From the NCBI RefSeq assembly GCF_003932855.1, contig NZ_RQYZ01000017.1, forward strand, positions 1 through 64,000: DNA of 64,000 nt, given 5' to 3'. This stretch comes from Tessaracoccus sp. OH4464_COT-324. GTDB lineage: Bacteria > Actinomycetota > Actinomycetes > Propionibacteriales > Propionibacteriaceae. Below are positions 12,681 through 24,517 of this stretch, piece after piece; position 1 is the first letter of the stretch; every line of letters begins with the position of its first letter. The notes under the pieces are model-generated. The model made no database searches. It was given only the letters and a program-made list of their open reading frames with translations, and was not told the origin of the DNA. The position numbers and the translations under genes were made by a program.

Positions 12681-13312
12681 TTCTCACCCGGACGCTACTG
12701 AATATTCGACGCCCCGGAGCCAGGAAACTGCTCGGGTCCCCACAAGCCATGCACGCAGCGGTGGAAGCCGGTTTCCCCACTTCTCCGACCACCGGGCGAT
12801 CGCTCTGGCGTGTCGACCTAGACGACCCGGTGCGCCCAACCCTGTACGTGCTCAGCCCCACGTCGCCTGACTTCACGCACATAGAGGAACAGGCGGGATG
12901 GCCATCTCAGCCCACGACGGATTCTCTCCCCTACTCTCCGCTACTCGACTCGCTGAAGCCTGGGCAGGTCTGGGCTTTCCGCGTAAAGGTAAACCCCACC
13001 CACCGGGTGAAACTGGATGGCAAGTCGAAAATTCTTGCTCACAAGACCGCACAGCATCAGATGCGCTGGCTGCTCGAACGGCAAGAAGCTCTCGGGGTTT
13101 CCTTGGGCTCGGAAAGCGAGCCGAGTTTTCGGCTCAGTCGGCGGGAGACCATCCGATTCCGCCGGGGAGGGATGCAGGTTACGCTCGGGACTGCGCTCTT
13201 CGATGGGCTTCTTGAGATTCGCGACCCGGGAAAGTTTCGCTCATCTCTGCTTGAAGGGATCGGGCGTGCCAAGGGCTACGGTTGCGGCCTCTTGACTTTG
13301 GCAAAACCATGA
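12677..13312 (+). CDS. cas6e: crRNA endoribonuclease Cas6e (Cse3, CasE)
   Basis: Cas6e cuts the repeat hairpin at the 3' base of its stem and stays bound to the 3' end of the mature crRNA. The 211-residue protein has two ferredoxin-like halves. His26 in SPQAMHAAVEAGFP matches the position of the general catalytic histidine of the family, and the C-terminus carries the glycine-rich loop GIGRAKGYGCG. Its substrate here should be the CCCCAC-GCGA-GTGGGG hairpin of the array, and possibly the repeat-like hairpin in the cas leader. The stop overlaps the cas1 ATG as ATGA. Confidence 0.94.
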   Translation: MILTRTLLNIRRPGARKLLGSPQAMHAAVEAGFPTSPTTGRSLWRVDLDDPVRPTLYVLSPTSPDFTHIEEQAGWPSQPTTDSLPYSPLLDSLKPGQVWAFRVKVNPTHRVKLDGKSKILAHKTAQHQMRWLLERQEALGVSLGSESEPSFRLSRRETIRFRRGGMQVTLGTALFDGLLEIRDPGKFRSSLLEGIGRAKGYGCGLLTLAKP

Positions 13313-14241
13313 TTCCTGGTGCTGCTCCGCCAAAGTCAAAACAACTGCTCAGGGTGGAGGACAGGGCCACCTTCCTCCACCTTGAGCGGTGCTTGGTCAA
13401 TCGCGACTCCAACGCGATCACCGCAACAGATAAAAATGGTGTAGTTCACATCCCCGCGGCAACATTGTGTACCGTGCTCTTGGGGCCGGGAACTCGGATA
13501 ACCCACCATGCGATGATGTTGCTCGCCCAGTGCGGCGTAACTGTAGTGTGGGTGGGCGAGAAGGGTGTTCGATACTACGCACACGGAGAGCCGCTGGCCA
13601 AGAAAACTGCCCTCCTTGAGGCGCAGGCCAAGGCGGTGAGCAACACGCGCGCCCGTCTCGCGGTGGCCAGAAAAATGTATGAGCAGCGCTTCCCGGATGA
13701 AGTCGTCGAGGGGCTGACCATGCAACAGTTGCGTGGCCGCGAGGGCGCAAGAGTTCGCTCAATCTATCGCTCGGAATCAGCACGAACAGGCGTAGCCTGG
13801 GGTAAGCGCTCGTATGATCCGGAGCACTTCGACGATTCTGACGCAATCAACCAGGCCCTGTCAGCAGCCCATGCATGCCTGTACGGCGTGGTTCATGCGA
13901 CGGTGGTTGGGTTGGGCTGCTCCCCTGGCCTCGGGTTCATCCACACTGGCCATTCACGAGCCTTTGTGTATGACATCGCCGACCTCTACAAGGCGGAGTT
14001 CACAATACCGATAGCCTTCGACGTAGTGGCTTCTGGAACGACCGATGTAGGAGCAGACACCCGACGTGCGGTAAGGGACTCCATGCGTGAGGGTCGAGTC
14101 GTAGAGCAGTGTGTCCGGGATGTGAAGCGCCTGCTTCTGCCCGAGGAAGAACCCTCATACGACTTCAACGTGGTCTACCTCTGGGATGAGGAAGTCGGGG
14201 CCGTTTCCGGCGGGGTCGACTACACCGAGGTCGACTTCTAA
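13309..14241 (+). CDS. cas1: CRISPR integrase Cas1 (type I-E)
   Basis: Cas1 forms the Cas1-Cas2 integrase that inserts new spacers at the leader-repeat junction. The ATG at 13309 overlaps the cas6e stop and gives 310 residues; the TTG at 13282 would only add nine residues that duplicate cas6e coding sequence. Metal-ligand residues are present: Glu145 in RGREGARV, His215 in HTGHSRAF, and the Asp pair at 222 and 225 in YDIADLYK. All are intact, so spacer acquisition should be possible. The stop TAA shares one base with the cas2 ATG. Confidence 0.95.
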   Translation: MIPGAAPPKSKQLLRVEDRATFLHLERCLVNRDSNAITATDKNGVVHIPAATLCTVLLGPGTRITHHAMMLLAQCGVTVVWVGEKGVRYYAHGEPLAKKTALLEAQAKAVSNTRARLAVARKMYEQRFPDEVVEGLTMQQLRGREGARVRSIYRSESARTGVAWGKRSYDPEHFDDSDAINQALSAAHACLYGVVHATVVGLGCSPGLGFIHTGHSRAFVYDIADLYKAEFTIPIAFDVVASGTTDVGADTRRAVRDSMREGRVVEQCVRDVKRLLLPEEEPSYDFNVVYLWDEEVGAVSGGVDYTEVDF

Positions 14242-14630
14242 TGATCACTCTCGTACTGAGCAAAGTTCCTCGCGGGTTACGCGGACACCTGACCAAGTGG
14301 CTCATGGAGGCGGCCCCAAACGTTTTCGTCGGATCGCTCCCTGCACGGGTTCGGGACGAGCTCTGGGACATAGTTCAGGACGGCTTGGAGGGAGGAACCG
14401 CGCTTCTGGTCTACAGCGCACGAAACGAGCAAGGCTTCGCAGTGCGTAACGCTGGACACGCCTGGCAACCCATCGACCTCGATGGGCTAGTCGTCCTCCG
14501 CAGACCAGCCGCCAACGACACCAGCCGCCCGGAAGAGAGACTGCCCATGCCGAGAGCCGCGAGACTCGGCTGGCTCCACGCGCAGAGCCTCAAACGAAAC
14601 CCAAAACACGAAACCCGCGAAACAAACTGA
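14241..14630 (+). CDS. cas2: Cas2 (type I-E) with C-terminal extension
   Basis: Cas2e is the structural partner of Cas1 in spacer integration. The first 90 or so residues match the compact I-E fold (MITLVLSKVPRGLRGHLTKW, then WDIVQDGLEGG and a beta strand GTALLVYSA). At 129 residues it is longer than the E. coli protein of about 94. The extra tail from about residue 100 is basic and ends in Lys, Arg and Thr codons just before the array leader. No DnaQ domain is fused. The tail's coding DNA probably also supplies part of the functional leader, because only 44 bases separate the stop from the first repeat. Confidence 0.93.
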   Translation: MITLVLSKVPRGLRGHLTKWLMEAAPNVFVGSLPARVRDELWDIVQDGLEGGTALLVYSARNEQGFAVRNAGHAWQPIDLDGLVVLRRPAANDTSRPEERLPMPRAARLGWLHAQSLKRNPKHETRETN

Positions 14631-14674
14631 ACGAAGACGCCAAGATGCGCTAGCATCATGGCTAGTCAATAACT
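14631..14674 (+). promoter_or_regulatory. CRISPR leader
   Basis: Only 44 bases lie between the cas2 stop and the first repeat. They contain an inverted repeat GATGC-GCTA-GCATC (14644-14657) and a GCTAG direct repeat at 14649 and 14661. The first spacers adjoin this end and the degenerate repeats are at the far end, so it is the acquisition side and transcription runs rightwards. A promoter is not obvious; TAGCAT or TAGTCA could serve as the -10. Confidence 0.6.
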
Positions 14675-17600
14675 GTGCTCCCCACGCGAGTGGGGATGAT
14701 CCCTGGAGACCGTGTCCAAGCAGGTCCTCGAGGCCGTGCTCCCCACGCGAGTGGGGATGATCCAACGTGCACGTGGTCGAGGTGACGGTCGCTGACGTGC
14801 TCCCCACGCGAGTGGGGATGATCCGGTGACGTCGGTCAGCTTGAAGGTGAAGGACGAGTGCTCCCCACGCGAGTGGGGATGATCCTACCCAGACCTACGT
14901 TGCGTCGCCGTTTAGCCGGTGCTCCCCACGCGAGTGGGGATGATCCGCCAGCCTCCGCTGCCAGCCGCAAGATGATCTGGTGCTCCCCACGCGAGTGGGG
15001 ATGATCCTCCGTCGATGGTGTCGCGTGCGCTGTTCAGGCCGTGCTCCCCACGCGAGTGGGGATGATCCCACCATCTCATAGAAAGAAAGCCTTAATGCCA
15101 GGTGCTCCCCACGCGAGTGGGGATGATCCTACGCACGGCTAGGATGGCGGTTTTGCCGGCCAGTGCTCCCCACGCGAGTGGGGATGATCCCGCAAAGAGC
15201 CACTTTGTGTCAGCCTATTGCAGTGTGCTCCCCACGCGAGTGGGGATGATCCCACATCCGCCTGGCAGCCCCGTGAAGCCGACCAGTGCTCCCCACGCGA
15301 GTGGGGATGATCCGGAGTAGAGGTGCTAGCCGCACTCCCCGCCGCCGTGCTCCCCACGCGAGTGGGGATGATCCCGGCGCAGCCGCAGCCGGTGCGGGGG
15401 CCGGGGTGTGCTCCCCACGCGAGTGGGGATGATCCCCCCCGAGACCCGATGGCCGCGCTCAAGATCTAGTGCTCCCCACGCGAGTGGGGATGATCCGTGG
15501 GTTCAAACATGGTCGTAATCTGTGTGTTCGTGCTCCCCACGCGAGTGGGGATGATCCTCGCCAAGCATCGACTGGTGACCTGTCAAACCGGTGCTCCCCA
15601 CGCGAGTGGGGATGATCCCCAGAGCGCCCTGACCGGAAACCACCCCCACTCGTGCTCCCCACGCGAGTGGGGATGATCCACTCGGGTTTGGGTGTCGGCG
15701 TCGAGGCCGGCGGTGCTCCCCACGCGAGTGGGGATGATCCTGGGGGGCGTCTCAGCAAAACGGCAGACGAGCCGTGCTCCCCACGCGAGTGGGGATGATC
15801 CTGATCGCGTCACGGCGGGCCATGGCCTCGTATCGTGCTCCCCACGCGAGTGGGGATGATCCCCAGCCGGTGTCCACGGGGCACATCTGCTTGGCGTGCT
15901 CCCCACGCGAGTGGGGATGATCCCTCTGCCGGCGAGGGTCCGCGCACGCTCGGGCCGTGCTCCCCACGCGAGTGGGGATGATCCGGTCATTCCATGTGGC
16001 CGGGCCGTCGAGGCCCAGTGCTCCCCACGCGAGTGGGGATGATCCTAGTCACGGGGGTCGAGGCGGCTTCTGAGGGCAGTGCTCCCCACGCGAGTGGGGA
16101 TGATCCCCCCCCTCGGGGGTTGCGCACTGTATATGGATCGTGCTCCCCACGCGAGTGGGGATGATCCGGTTGAGCGCTGCCGAAGCCTGGACGACCTAGC
16201 GTGCTCCCCACGCGAGTGGGGATGATCCGGCCTTGGTTGACGGGCTGGTCGACGCGGGCGTGTGCTCCCCACGCGAGTGGGGATGATCCCCTGACCAGCG
16301 CCAACCTGCGCGGCGCCAACCTGTGCTCCCCACGCGAGTGGGGATGATCCTGAGCGCCTCCGAAGTGCTGCGGCAGGTCGAGGGTGCTCCCCACGCGAGT
16401 GGGGATGATCCTGGCGGACACGATTTGTGGCATGATCGTCGCGGGTGCTCCCCACGCGAGTGGGGATGATCCGGCACGGCCCGCAACGGTGAGGGCGGGA
16501 CGGACGTGCTCCCCACGCGAGTGGGGATGATCCCGAGGACGTACGGCGTGTCATCGACGCCTGCTGGGTGCTCCCCACGCGAGTGGGGATGATCCCCGTG
16601 CACCGCCGACATCACGGCCGCGCGCGGCGTGCTCCCCACGCGAGTGGGGATGATCCCAGAAGAGCCCCCTGTACACCATGCGCCCTCCAGTGCTCCCCAC
16701 GCGAGTGGGGATGATCCCCGCACGCCCCCATGCCAGAAAAGACCGACCCAGTGCTCCCCACGCGAGTGGGGATGATCCTATCTTCGAAGCGCTAGCCTCC
16801 CTCACCGGTGCGTGCTCCCCACGCGAGTGGGGATGATCCGGCGTGCTCCGTGGCGAGATGTTCCAAGACTTCGTGCTCCCCACGCGAGTGGGGATGATCC
16901 CTGGAATCCCGGCCTCCGTATGGGAGTCCGAACGTGCTCCCCACGCGAGTGGGGATGATCCTGTGTCAGGGTGGCGCACGGGTATTCGTGGCCGGTGCTC
17001 CCCACGCGAGTGGGGATGATCCCACGCCGAAGAGGGAGCCGCTCTGAGCTTCCGGGTGCTCCCCACGCGAGTGGGGATGATCCGCGACTCGAAGTAGTGA
17101 ACGGCGCTCTCGACCTGTGCTCCCCACGCGAGTGGGGATGATCCGGAGCCAGCGGCCGACGCCCTCTACGGCGTCAGGTGCTCCCCACGCGAGTGGGGAT
17201 GATCCCGGGAGGGCAAGGAGTCCGCCGACGGATTCAGCGTGCTCCCCACGCGAGTGGGGATGATCCTCTTGCATAGCCACATTTGTACTGCATTGCAAGG
17301 TGCTCCCCACGCGAGTGGGGATGATCCCTGCGCTTGCGGGCAGCTGAGGTCAAGGCCGAGGTGCTCCCCACGCGAGTGGGGATGATCCTTGCAGGATGGG
17401 GGTCATACCCCGAGATGGTGAGTGCTCCCCACGCGAGTGGGGATGATCCTATGTGGCGCGCCATCCAGCTGTCCCCCGCCACGTGCTCCCCACGCGAGTG
17501 GGGATGATCCGTAGGCAAATGGGGCGTCCAGGGGGCCCTCCTCGTGCTCCCCACGCGAGTGGGGATGATCCGAACGCCAAGACCGACACCAAGCAGCTCC

Positions 17601-20600
17601 AGGCGTGCTCCCCACGCGAGTGGGGATGATCCGAGCACCGCCGTATCGAACTGGAACGCCTGGACGTGCTCCCCACGCGAGTGGGGATGATCCGGCTAAA
17701 AAATGAACGTCATCTCTAGCGTCGGAGTGCTCCCCACGCGAGTGGGGATGATCCCATCCAGATGGTGCGCGTGCCGTGGTCGGTCAGGTGCTCCCCACGC
17801 GAGTGGGGATGATCCCAAACCGCCCCCCTCAAGCTCAGCAACTACACTGTGCTCCCCACGCGAGTGGGGATGATCCGGCCGGGGGCAGGAGAGAAAAGGA
17901 GGCCGAGATGTGCTCCCCACGCGAGTGGGGATGATCCAGTCGGCTGCTGGGCCGGCACCCTCGCCGACCTGGTGCTCCCCACGCGAGTGGGGATGATCCC
18001 GAGCGCCGACCCGAGATGGGAAACCCGCGAGGGTGCTCCCCACGCGAGTGGGGATGATCCCCGCGAGCGGGGTAGCGAGCATGGTTGCATCAGGTGCTCC
18101 CCACGCGAGTGGGGATGATCCTGGGAGGCTCCCGAGACTGGCGCCCAGTCGATCGTGCTCCCCACGCGAGTGGGGATGATCCGCAGCGGGGCATCACGGA
18201 GTCCGCCCTTAGTGAGTGCTCCCCACGCGAGTGGGGATGATCCTGTCGAGCGGGCCCCGACTGCCTCGCTCATGTGGTGCTCCCCACGCGAGTGGGGATG
18301 ATCCCTCCGGCACTAAAATTTCTTGGGCTGGCAAGAAGTGCTCCCCACGCGAGTGGGGATGATCCGGCTCAGGACCCTAACCGCCCCCTCGGAGGTGCGT
18401 GCTCCCCACGCGAGTGGGGATGATCCCCATTCCCACCGTTAAAGCTGCGACTATTGAGCGTGCTCCCCACGCGAGTGGGGATGATCCGCCGCTGCTGGTG
18501 GTGCCGCTGATTCTCGGATCGTGCTCCCCACGCGAGTGGGGATGATCCCAAATGAGTCCTCGCTTCGTCACTAGCCCCGCCGTGCTCCCCACGCGAGTGG
18601 GGATGATCCCCTGGCCCACGCCAACCTGTCGGACACCAACCTGTGCTCCCCACGCGAGTGGGGATGATCCCACGGTGTCAAGGGCTCCGATGGACTGCTC
18701 CAGGTGCTCCCCACGCGAGTGGGGATGATCCGTCCACACTGCTCCGAGCCGTCAACATCGACCGGTGCTCCCCACGCGAGTGGGGATGATCCCATGATCT
18801 TGGCGTCAATCTCGACGGTGCGGTCGTGCTCCCCACGCGAGTGGGGATGATCCGCCCTCATCCACGCCGTAAACATGGGCCTAGCCGTGCTCCCCACGCG
18901 AGTGGGGATGATCCTTGGTCGTCGGGCGGCATCGTGTCGACATACGAGTGCTCCCCACGCGAGTGGGGATGATCCGAGTGACCCAGACGCTCGAATTCGA
19001 TATCGCACGTGCTCCCCACGCGAGTGGGGATGATCCGACGCCACCCATTTCGCCCATGTCAACTTGGGCGTGCTCCCCACGCGAGTGGGGATGATCCGAG
19101 CCAATCACAGCGGTGATCCAGGACATGGACGTGCTCCCCACGCGAGTGGGGATGATCCGCCTTCTCGGCCTGACGAAGGGCCTTCTTGGTCGTGCTCCCC
19201 ACACGAGTGGGGATGATCCGAGCCGACGGCGGGGGTGCCTGCAAGCGAGTCAGTGCTCCCCACGCGAGTGGGGATGATCCGCTGGCGGCGACGGCCGGGA
19301 CTATTCTTGAGCGGTGCTCCCCACGCGAGTGGGGATGATCCCCCGCTTGTGGTGGTACCGCTGATTCGCGGGTCGTGCTCCCCACGCGAGTGGGGATGAT
19401 CCTGCGACTCGGGTCGCGGCGGCTTTCCCGAGTGCGTGCTCCCCACGCGAGTGGGGATGATCCAATATCCGTCCCCGCTCCGCCTCGACGGCGACAGTGC
19501 TCCCCACGCGAGTGGGGATGATCCGTCCTCGCCGCGGCCACCCTGTCTATCTCCTACGTGCTCCCCACGCGAGTGGGGATGATCCTTTCTGGAGCAGCGC
19601 GGGCGAGACGGGCTAATCGTGCTCCCCACGCGAGTGGGGATGATCCTGTGGCTTGGCGGCCTTTATGGCCGACACGGCCGTGCTCCCCACGCGAGTGGGG
19701 ATGATCCCGGGCGCCGATCTGATGGACGCCGACCTGCGCGGTGCTCCCCACGCGAGTGGGGATGATCCGATCATGTTCTGCGGTAAGGATGTTGCTGAAG
19801 CGTGCTCCCCACGCGAGTGGGGATGATCCGGCCGCCGTCGAAGAGCACCGCCGTATCGAACTGGTGCTCCCCACGCGAGTGGGGATGATCCGACCCGCGT
19901 CACGTCCGCCAACCACGTCCGCAAGTGCTCCCCACGCGAGTGGGGATGATCCCTGGGAGAGGGATCTTGGTCCCTCCCTACTTGTGTGCTCCCCACGCGA
20001 GTGGGGATGATCCCTCTTCGAGCTGCTCCCAGGCCGCACCGAAGCAGTGCTCCCCACGCGAGTGGGGATGATCCCACTTCGTCTTCTTCCGAAGTCCAAG
20101 TATTCTTGTGCTCCCCACGCGAGTGGGGATGATCCGATGAACTCGTGCGGGTAGTCGGCTTCATCGTCGTGCTCCCCACGCGAGTGGGGATGATCCCCAC
20201 GAGAAGGTCGACCCGATCGCAGCAAGGGCGTGCTCCCCACGCGAGTGGGGATGATCCTCCGCCGACCTGATCGGCGACACAGAGCGAGCGGTGCTCCCCA
20301 CGCGAGTGGGGATGATCCTATCTTCCTATGGAAGATAGTCCGTACCTGACTGTGCTCCCCACGCGAGTGGGGATGATCCGGCGCGCGCCGGGATCGCCTG
20401 GCTGGTTTTCGGGTGCTCCCCACGCGAGTGGGGATGATCCGTCTGCCGAGCACGCCACGGGGCGTGCGCTTGAGTGCTCCCCACGCGAGTGGGGATGATC
20501 CCTGTCCTCGCCATCCAACAGCAGATCAGAGACCGTGCTCCCCACGCGAGTGGGGATGATCCCTCAGCAACTCCAAATCGAGAAGGGAGACTGACAGTGC

Positions 20601-23600
20601 TCCCCACGCGAGTGGGGATGATCCCGAGTTGCCACTTCTCCGCGAAATCGGCAGTCTGTGCTCCCCACGCGAGTGGGGATGATCCTATCGATATCCGATC
20701 ACCCTCGCCGCGCCACTCGTGCTCCCCACGCGAGTGGGGATGATCCGTGACCGACACGATCCGCGTCGGCACCGGCGCGGTGCTCCCCACGCGAGTGGGG
20801 ATGATCCGAAACCGGCCCCCACTAGGCAAAACGCCTGGCGGTGCTCCCCACGCGAGTGGGGATGATCCAGGCGGTGAGTAGTGAGCGACACGGAGCACTG
20901 GGTGCTCCCCACGCGAGTGGGGATGATCCCGTGACGTGCGCATGCACCCTGCTGGCGGCCCTGTGCTCCCCACGCGAGTGGGGATGATCCGCTCCAGGCT
21001 GCCGAGGCCTTCGCCATCGCCGAGTGCTCCCCACGCGAGTGGGGATGATCCGTCTTTGGTCACCCTCTCGAAAGACGGCGAGCAGTGCTCCCCACGCGAG
21101 TGGGGATGATCCCTGGGAGCGCGTTTCCTCGGCGGGGGAGGCAGCGTGCTCCCCACGCGAGTGGGGATGATCCGTACAAATTCAACCCGAACTCCGACGC
21201 TGGCGTGTGCTCCCCACGCGAGTGGGGATGATCCCAGCGCGTAGAGCCCGTTCACCACCACAGGGGTGTGCTCCCCACGCGAGTGGGGATGATCCGCTCT
21301 CACCCATGTCCGAGCTCGTGCAGCCTGCGTGCTCCCCACGCGAGTGGGGATGATCCTGTCCGCGAGCTCCATCACTCATCTCCCGAGCGGTGCTCCCCAC
21401 GCGAGTGGGGATGATCCGAGCGCGGCAAGCGGTCAGCAGTCGTCGTTGACGTGCTCCCCACGCGAGTGGGGATGATCCGTTTTACTCATAAGAGCAAAAG
21501 AGGCCCGGCAGGTGCTCCCCACGCGAGTGGGGATGATCCGTGGGCTGGGATAGGCTGGGATGAGCTCTCATTGTGCTCCCCACGCGAGTGGGGATGATCC
21601 GGACCTGACCATGACCATCATCGACAGCTTCGAGTGCTCCCCACGCGAGTGGGGATGATCCCTGCGCCTCGGCGTGTACTCCGCGGATCTGCCCGTGCTC
21701 CCCACGCGAGTGGGGATGATCCGTCGGTCTTGGTCAGCGGGGTGAGCTCGGCTGAGTGCTCCCCACGCGAGTGGGGATGATCCCTGCATCTGTCCCGACA
21801 GGCATACCTGCCAACGGTGCTCCCCACGCGAGTGGGGATGATCCGGTCACGATCCAGCTCCTTGACGGTACAGAAACGTGCTCCCCACGCGAGTGGGGAT
21901 GATCCGCACCAGCCGCCTCCGGGGCCTGCTGCAAGCCGGTGCTCCCCACGCGAGTGGGGATGATCCCACTGGCCTGAGCAACGCGCGCGACACCATCAAG
22001 TGCTCCCCACGCGAGTGGGGATGATCCAACCTGTACCGCGCCAACCTGCACCGCGCTACCCTGTGCTCCCCACGCGAGTGGGGATGATCCAGGTCGTGGC
22101 GGTGGGTCACGGTCGGTTCTCCTGTGCTCCCCACGCGAGTGGGGATGATCCGGCCGCCGATCTGGCGGCTGGGGGGTTCAGTAAGTGCTCCCCACGCGAG
22201 TGGGGATGATCCTTGGGATAAGGGTTGGGGCCGTTAGGTCGTCTAGTGCTCCCCACGCGAGTGGGGATGATCCGTGCTGGTGGTGGAGGTTCCGCAGGGC
22301 GTTGGCGGTGCTCCCCACGCGAGTGGGGATGATCCCGCCCCGCCCCCATCCTTGTTTCCCGCCTGACCGTGCTCCCCACGCGAGTGGGGATGATCCCGCT
22401 AACGTCGATGTCGGCCGCTTCAAGGTCGGGTGCTCCCCACGCGAGTGGGGATGATCCTGTGCCCGCCGAGTACGCCAGGCATATTGAGAAGTGCTCCCCA
22501 CGCGAGTGGGGATGATCCTCCATACCCCCATTGGGGTGGCGTAGGCGCCCCGTGCTCCCCACGCGAGTGGGGATGATCCCGTCGTCGAGATCCACCAGGA
22601 GAAGGTGGAGGTGTGCTCCCCACGCGAGTGGGGATGATCCTCTCGACCGGCGGACCGTCGTCGCGCGCCACCAGTGCTCCCCACGCGAGTGGGGATGATC
22701 CGCAGACCCTCTTGCTGTGGTCGCTTCGGACTGGAGTGCTCCCCACGCGAGTGGGGATGATCCCGCTACCCTGCGCGGCGCCAACCTGTCGGACGCGTGC
22801 TCCCCACGCGAGTGGGGATGATCCGTCGCAAGTGTTGCCGTCCGTCCGCTACCCAGAGTGCTCCCCACGCGAGTGGGGATGATCCTTGATCACAACAGAA
22901 GATGAGCCTGCCGACTCGGTGCTCCCCACGCGAGTGGGGATGATCCCAGTCGAGAAGATCCGAGTTTATGGGGATCAGCGTGCTCCCCACGCGAGTGGGG
23001 ATGATCCACCGAAATCAACACCGCCTGGCCGCGCCGATCGGTGCTCCCCACGCGAGTGGGGATGATCCGGCGTTAGCGAGGCCCCGTCTCAGCTGCCGGT
23101 TGTGCTCCCCACGCGAGTGGGGATGATCCTCTCTGACACTTCGTCGCGGCCACTCCTGACCAGTGCTCCCCACGCGAGTGGGGATGATCCTTTCTAGGAA
23201 CTCCTCAGCGTCAATCTCGGGCAGTGCTCCCCACGCGAGTGGGGATGATCCCATGGGACAGACGGCCCCGGGACATGGGACACAGTGCTCCCCACGCGAG
23301 TGGGGATGATCCCGCCACTTGATCATCAAGTCGGGCTCGGTTGCCGTGCTCCCCACGCGAGTGGGGATGATCCGGCTCGACATGGTGCCGCAGGCGCTCA
23401 GCCAGCGTGCTCCCCACGCGAGTGGGGATGATCCGCCCTCCTCCGTACCCCGGAGCTAGGGGGGTCCGTGCTCCCCACGCGAGTGGGGATGATCCCGTCG
23501 CCCGGCACATATGCGGCCTCAGCCGAAAGTGCTCCCCACGCGAGTGGGGATGATCCCCCCACTCGCCCCAACTGGCGGCGCCCAGCCGAGTGCTCCCCAC

Positions 23601-24443
23601 GCGAGTGGGGATGATCCGGGCGCTTTCTCGTTCAGGGCCGGGATGGCGGGGTGCTCCCCACGCGAGTGGGGATGATCCCTTCCCGCCGGGGGTCTCCGTG
23701 ATGAACTTCGAGTGCTCCCCACGCGAGTGGGGATGATCCTGTCACGCGCCGGGATGCCCGCGTCGAGGGCGAGTGCTCCCCACGCGAGTGGGGATGATCC
23801 CTCGGCATCGGCCCCGTCGTCGAGGACGTCGTGGTGCTCCCCACGCGAGTGGGGATGATCCCAGCACGCCGGTCGATTTCTCGGTCTCTTCGAAGTGCTC
23901 CCCACGCGAGTGGGGATGATCCGGACGGACTTCTCTCCGATTTGGACGCAGGTCTGTGCTCCCCACGCGAGTGGGGATGATCCTCTTGAGTTGGCTCCGC
24001 ATCGGTGGAAGAGAGTGTGCTCCCCACGCGAGTGGGGATGATCCCGACTTGCGGCGCGGAGCAAATCCAAATCTAGCGTGCTCCCCACGCGAGTGGGGAT
24101 GATCCCTACCTCGGCGTTACGCGCCAGACGGTCGGCACGTGCTCCCCACGCGAGTGGGGATGATCCTTGGGGCCCGGCTTCCTCAAGTTTGGGGAGACCG
24201 TGCTCCCCACGCGAGTGGGGATGATCCTCACCGGCGCAATCTGGGTGGGCCCCCCGATGGGTGCTCCCCACGCGAGTGGGGATGATCCTTTGTGTAGTCG
24301 CTACCGACGAATGACCGAGCAGTGCTCCCCACGCGAGTGGGGATGATCCTCACGCGCCGGGTGAGCTGGACCCACCCCGTGGGTGCTCCCCACGCGAGTG
24401 GGGATGATCCGCATTGGCATGTCGCGGCACGAAAGGCTGGGAT

Positions 24444-24517
24444 GTGCTCCCCACGCGAGTGGGGATGATCCGCGGGGATGATCCGCTCGCGGTAGATCCC
24501 CGTCGGAGAGGGGGTGG
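24444..24517 (+). repeat. Repeat with duplicated 3' tail plus its spacer
   Basis: After the repeat at 24444-24471, the 13 bases GGGGATGATCCGC occur twice in tandem, which stretches the repeat-to-repeat distance from 61 to 74. The remaining spacer, 24485-24517, is a normal 33 nt. Slippage in the repeat tail is the simplest cause. The first copy still has a full hairpin, so processing should leave a 13-nt longer 5' region on this crRNA. Confidence 0.8.
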
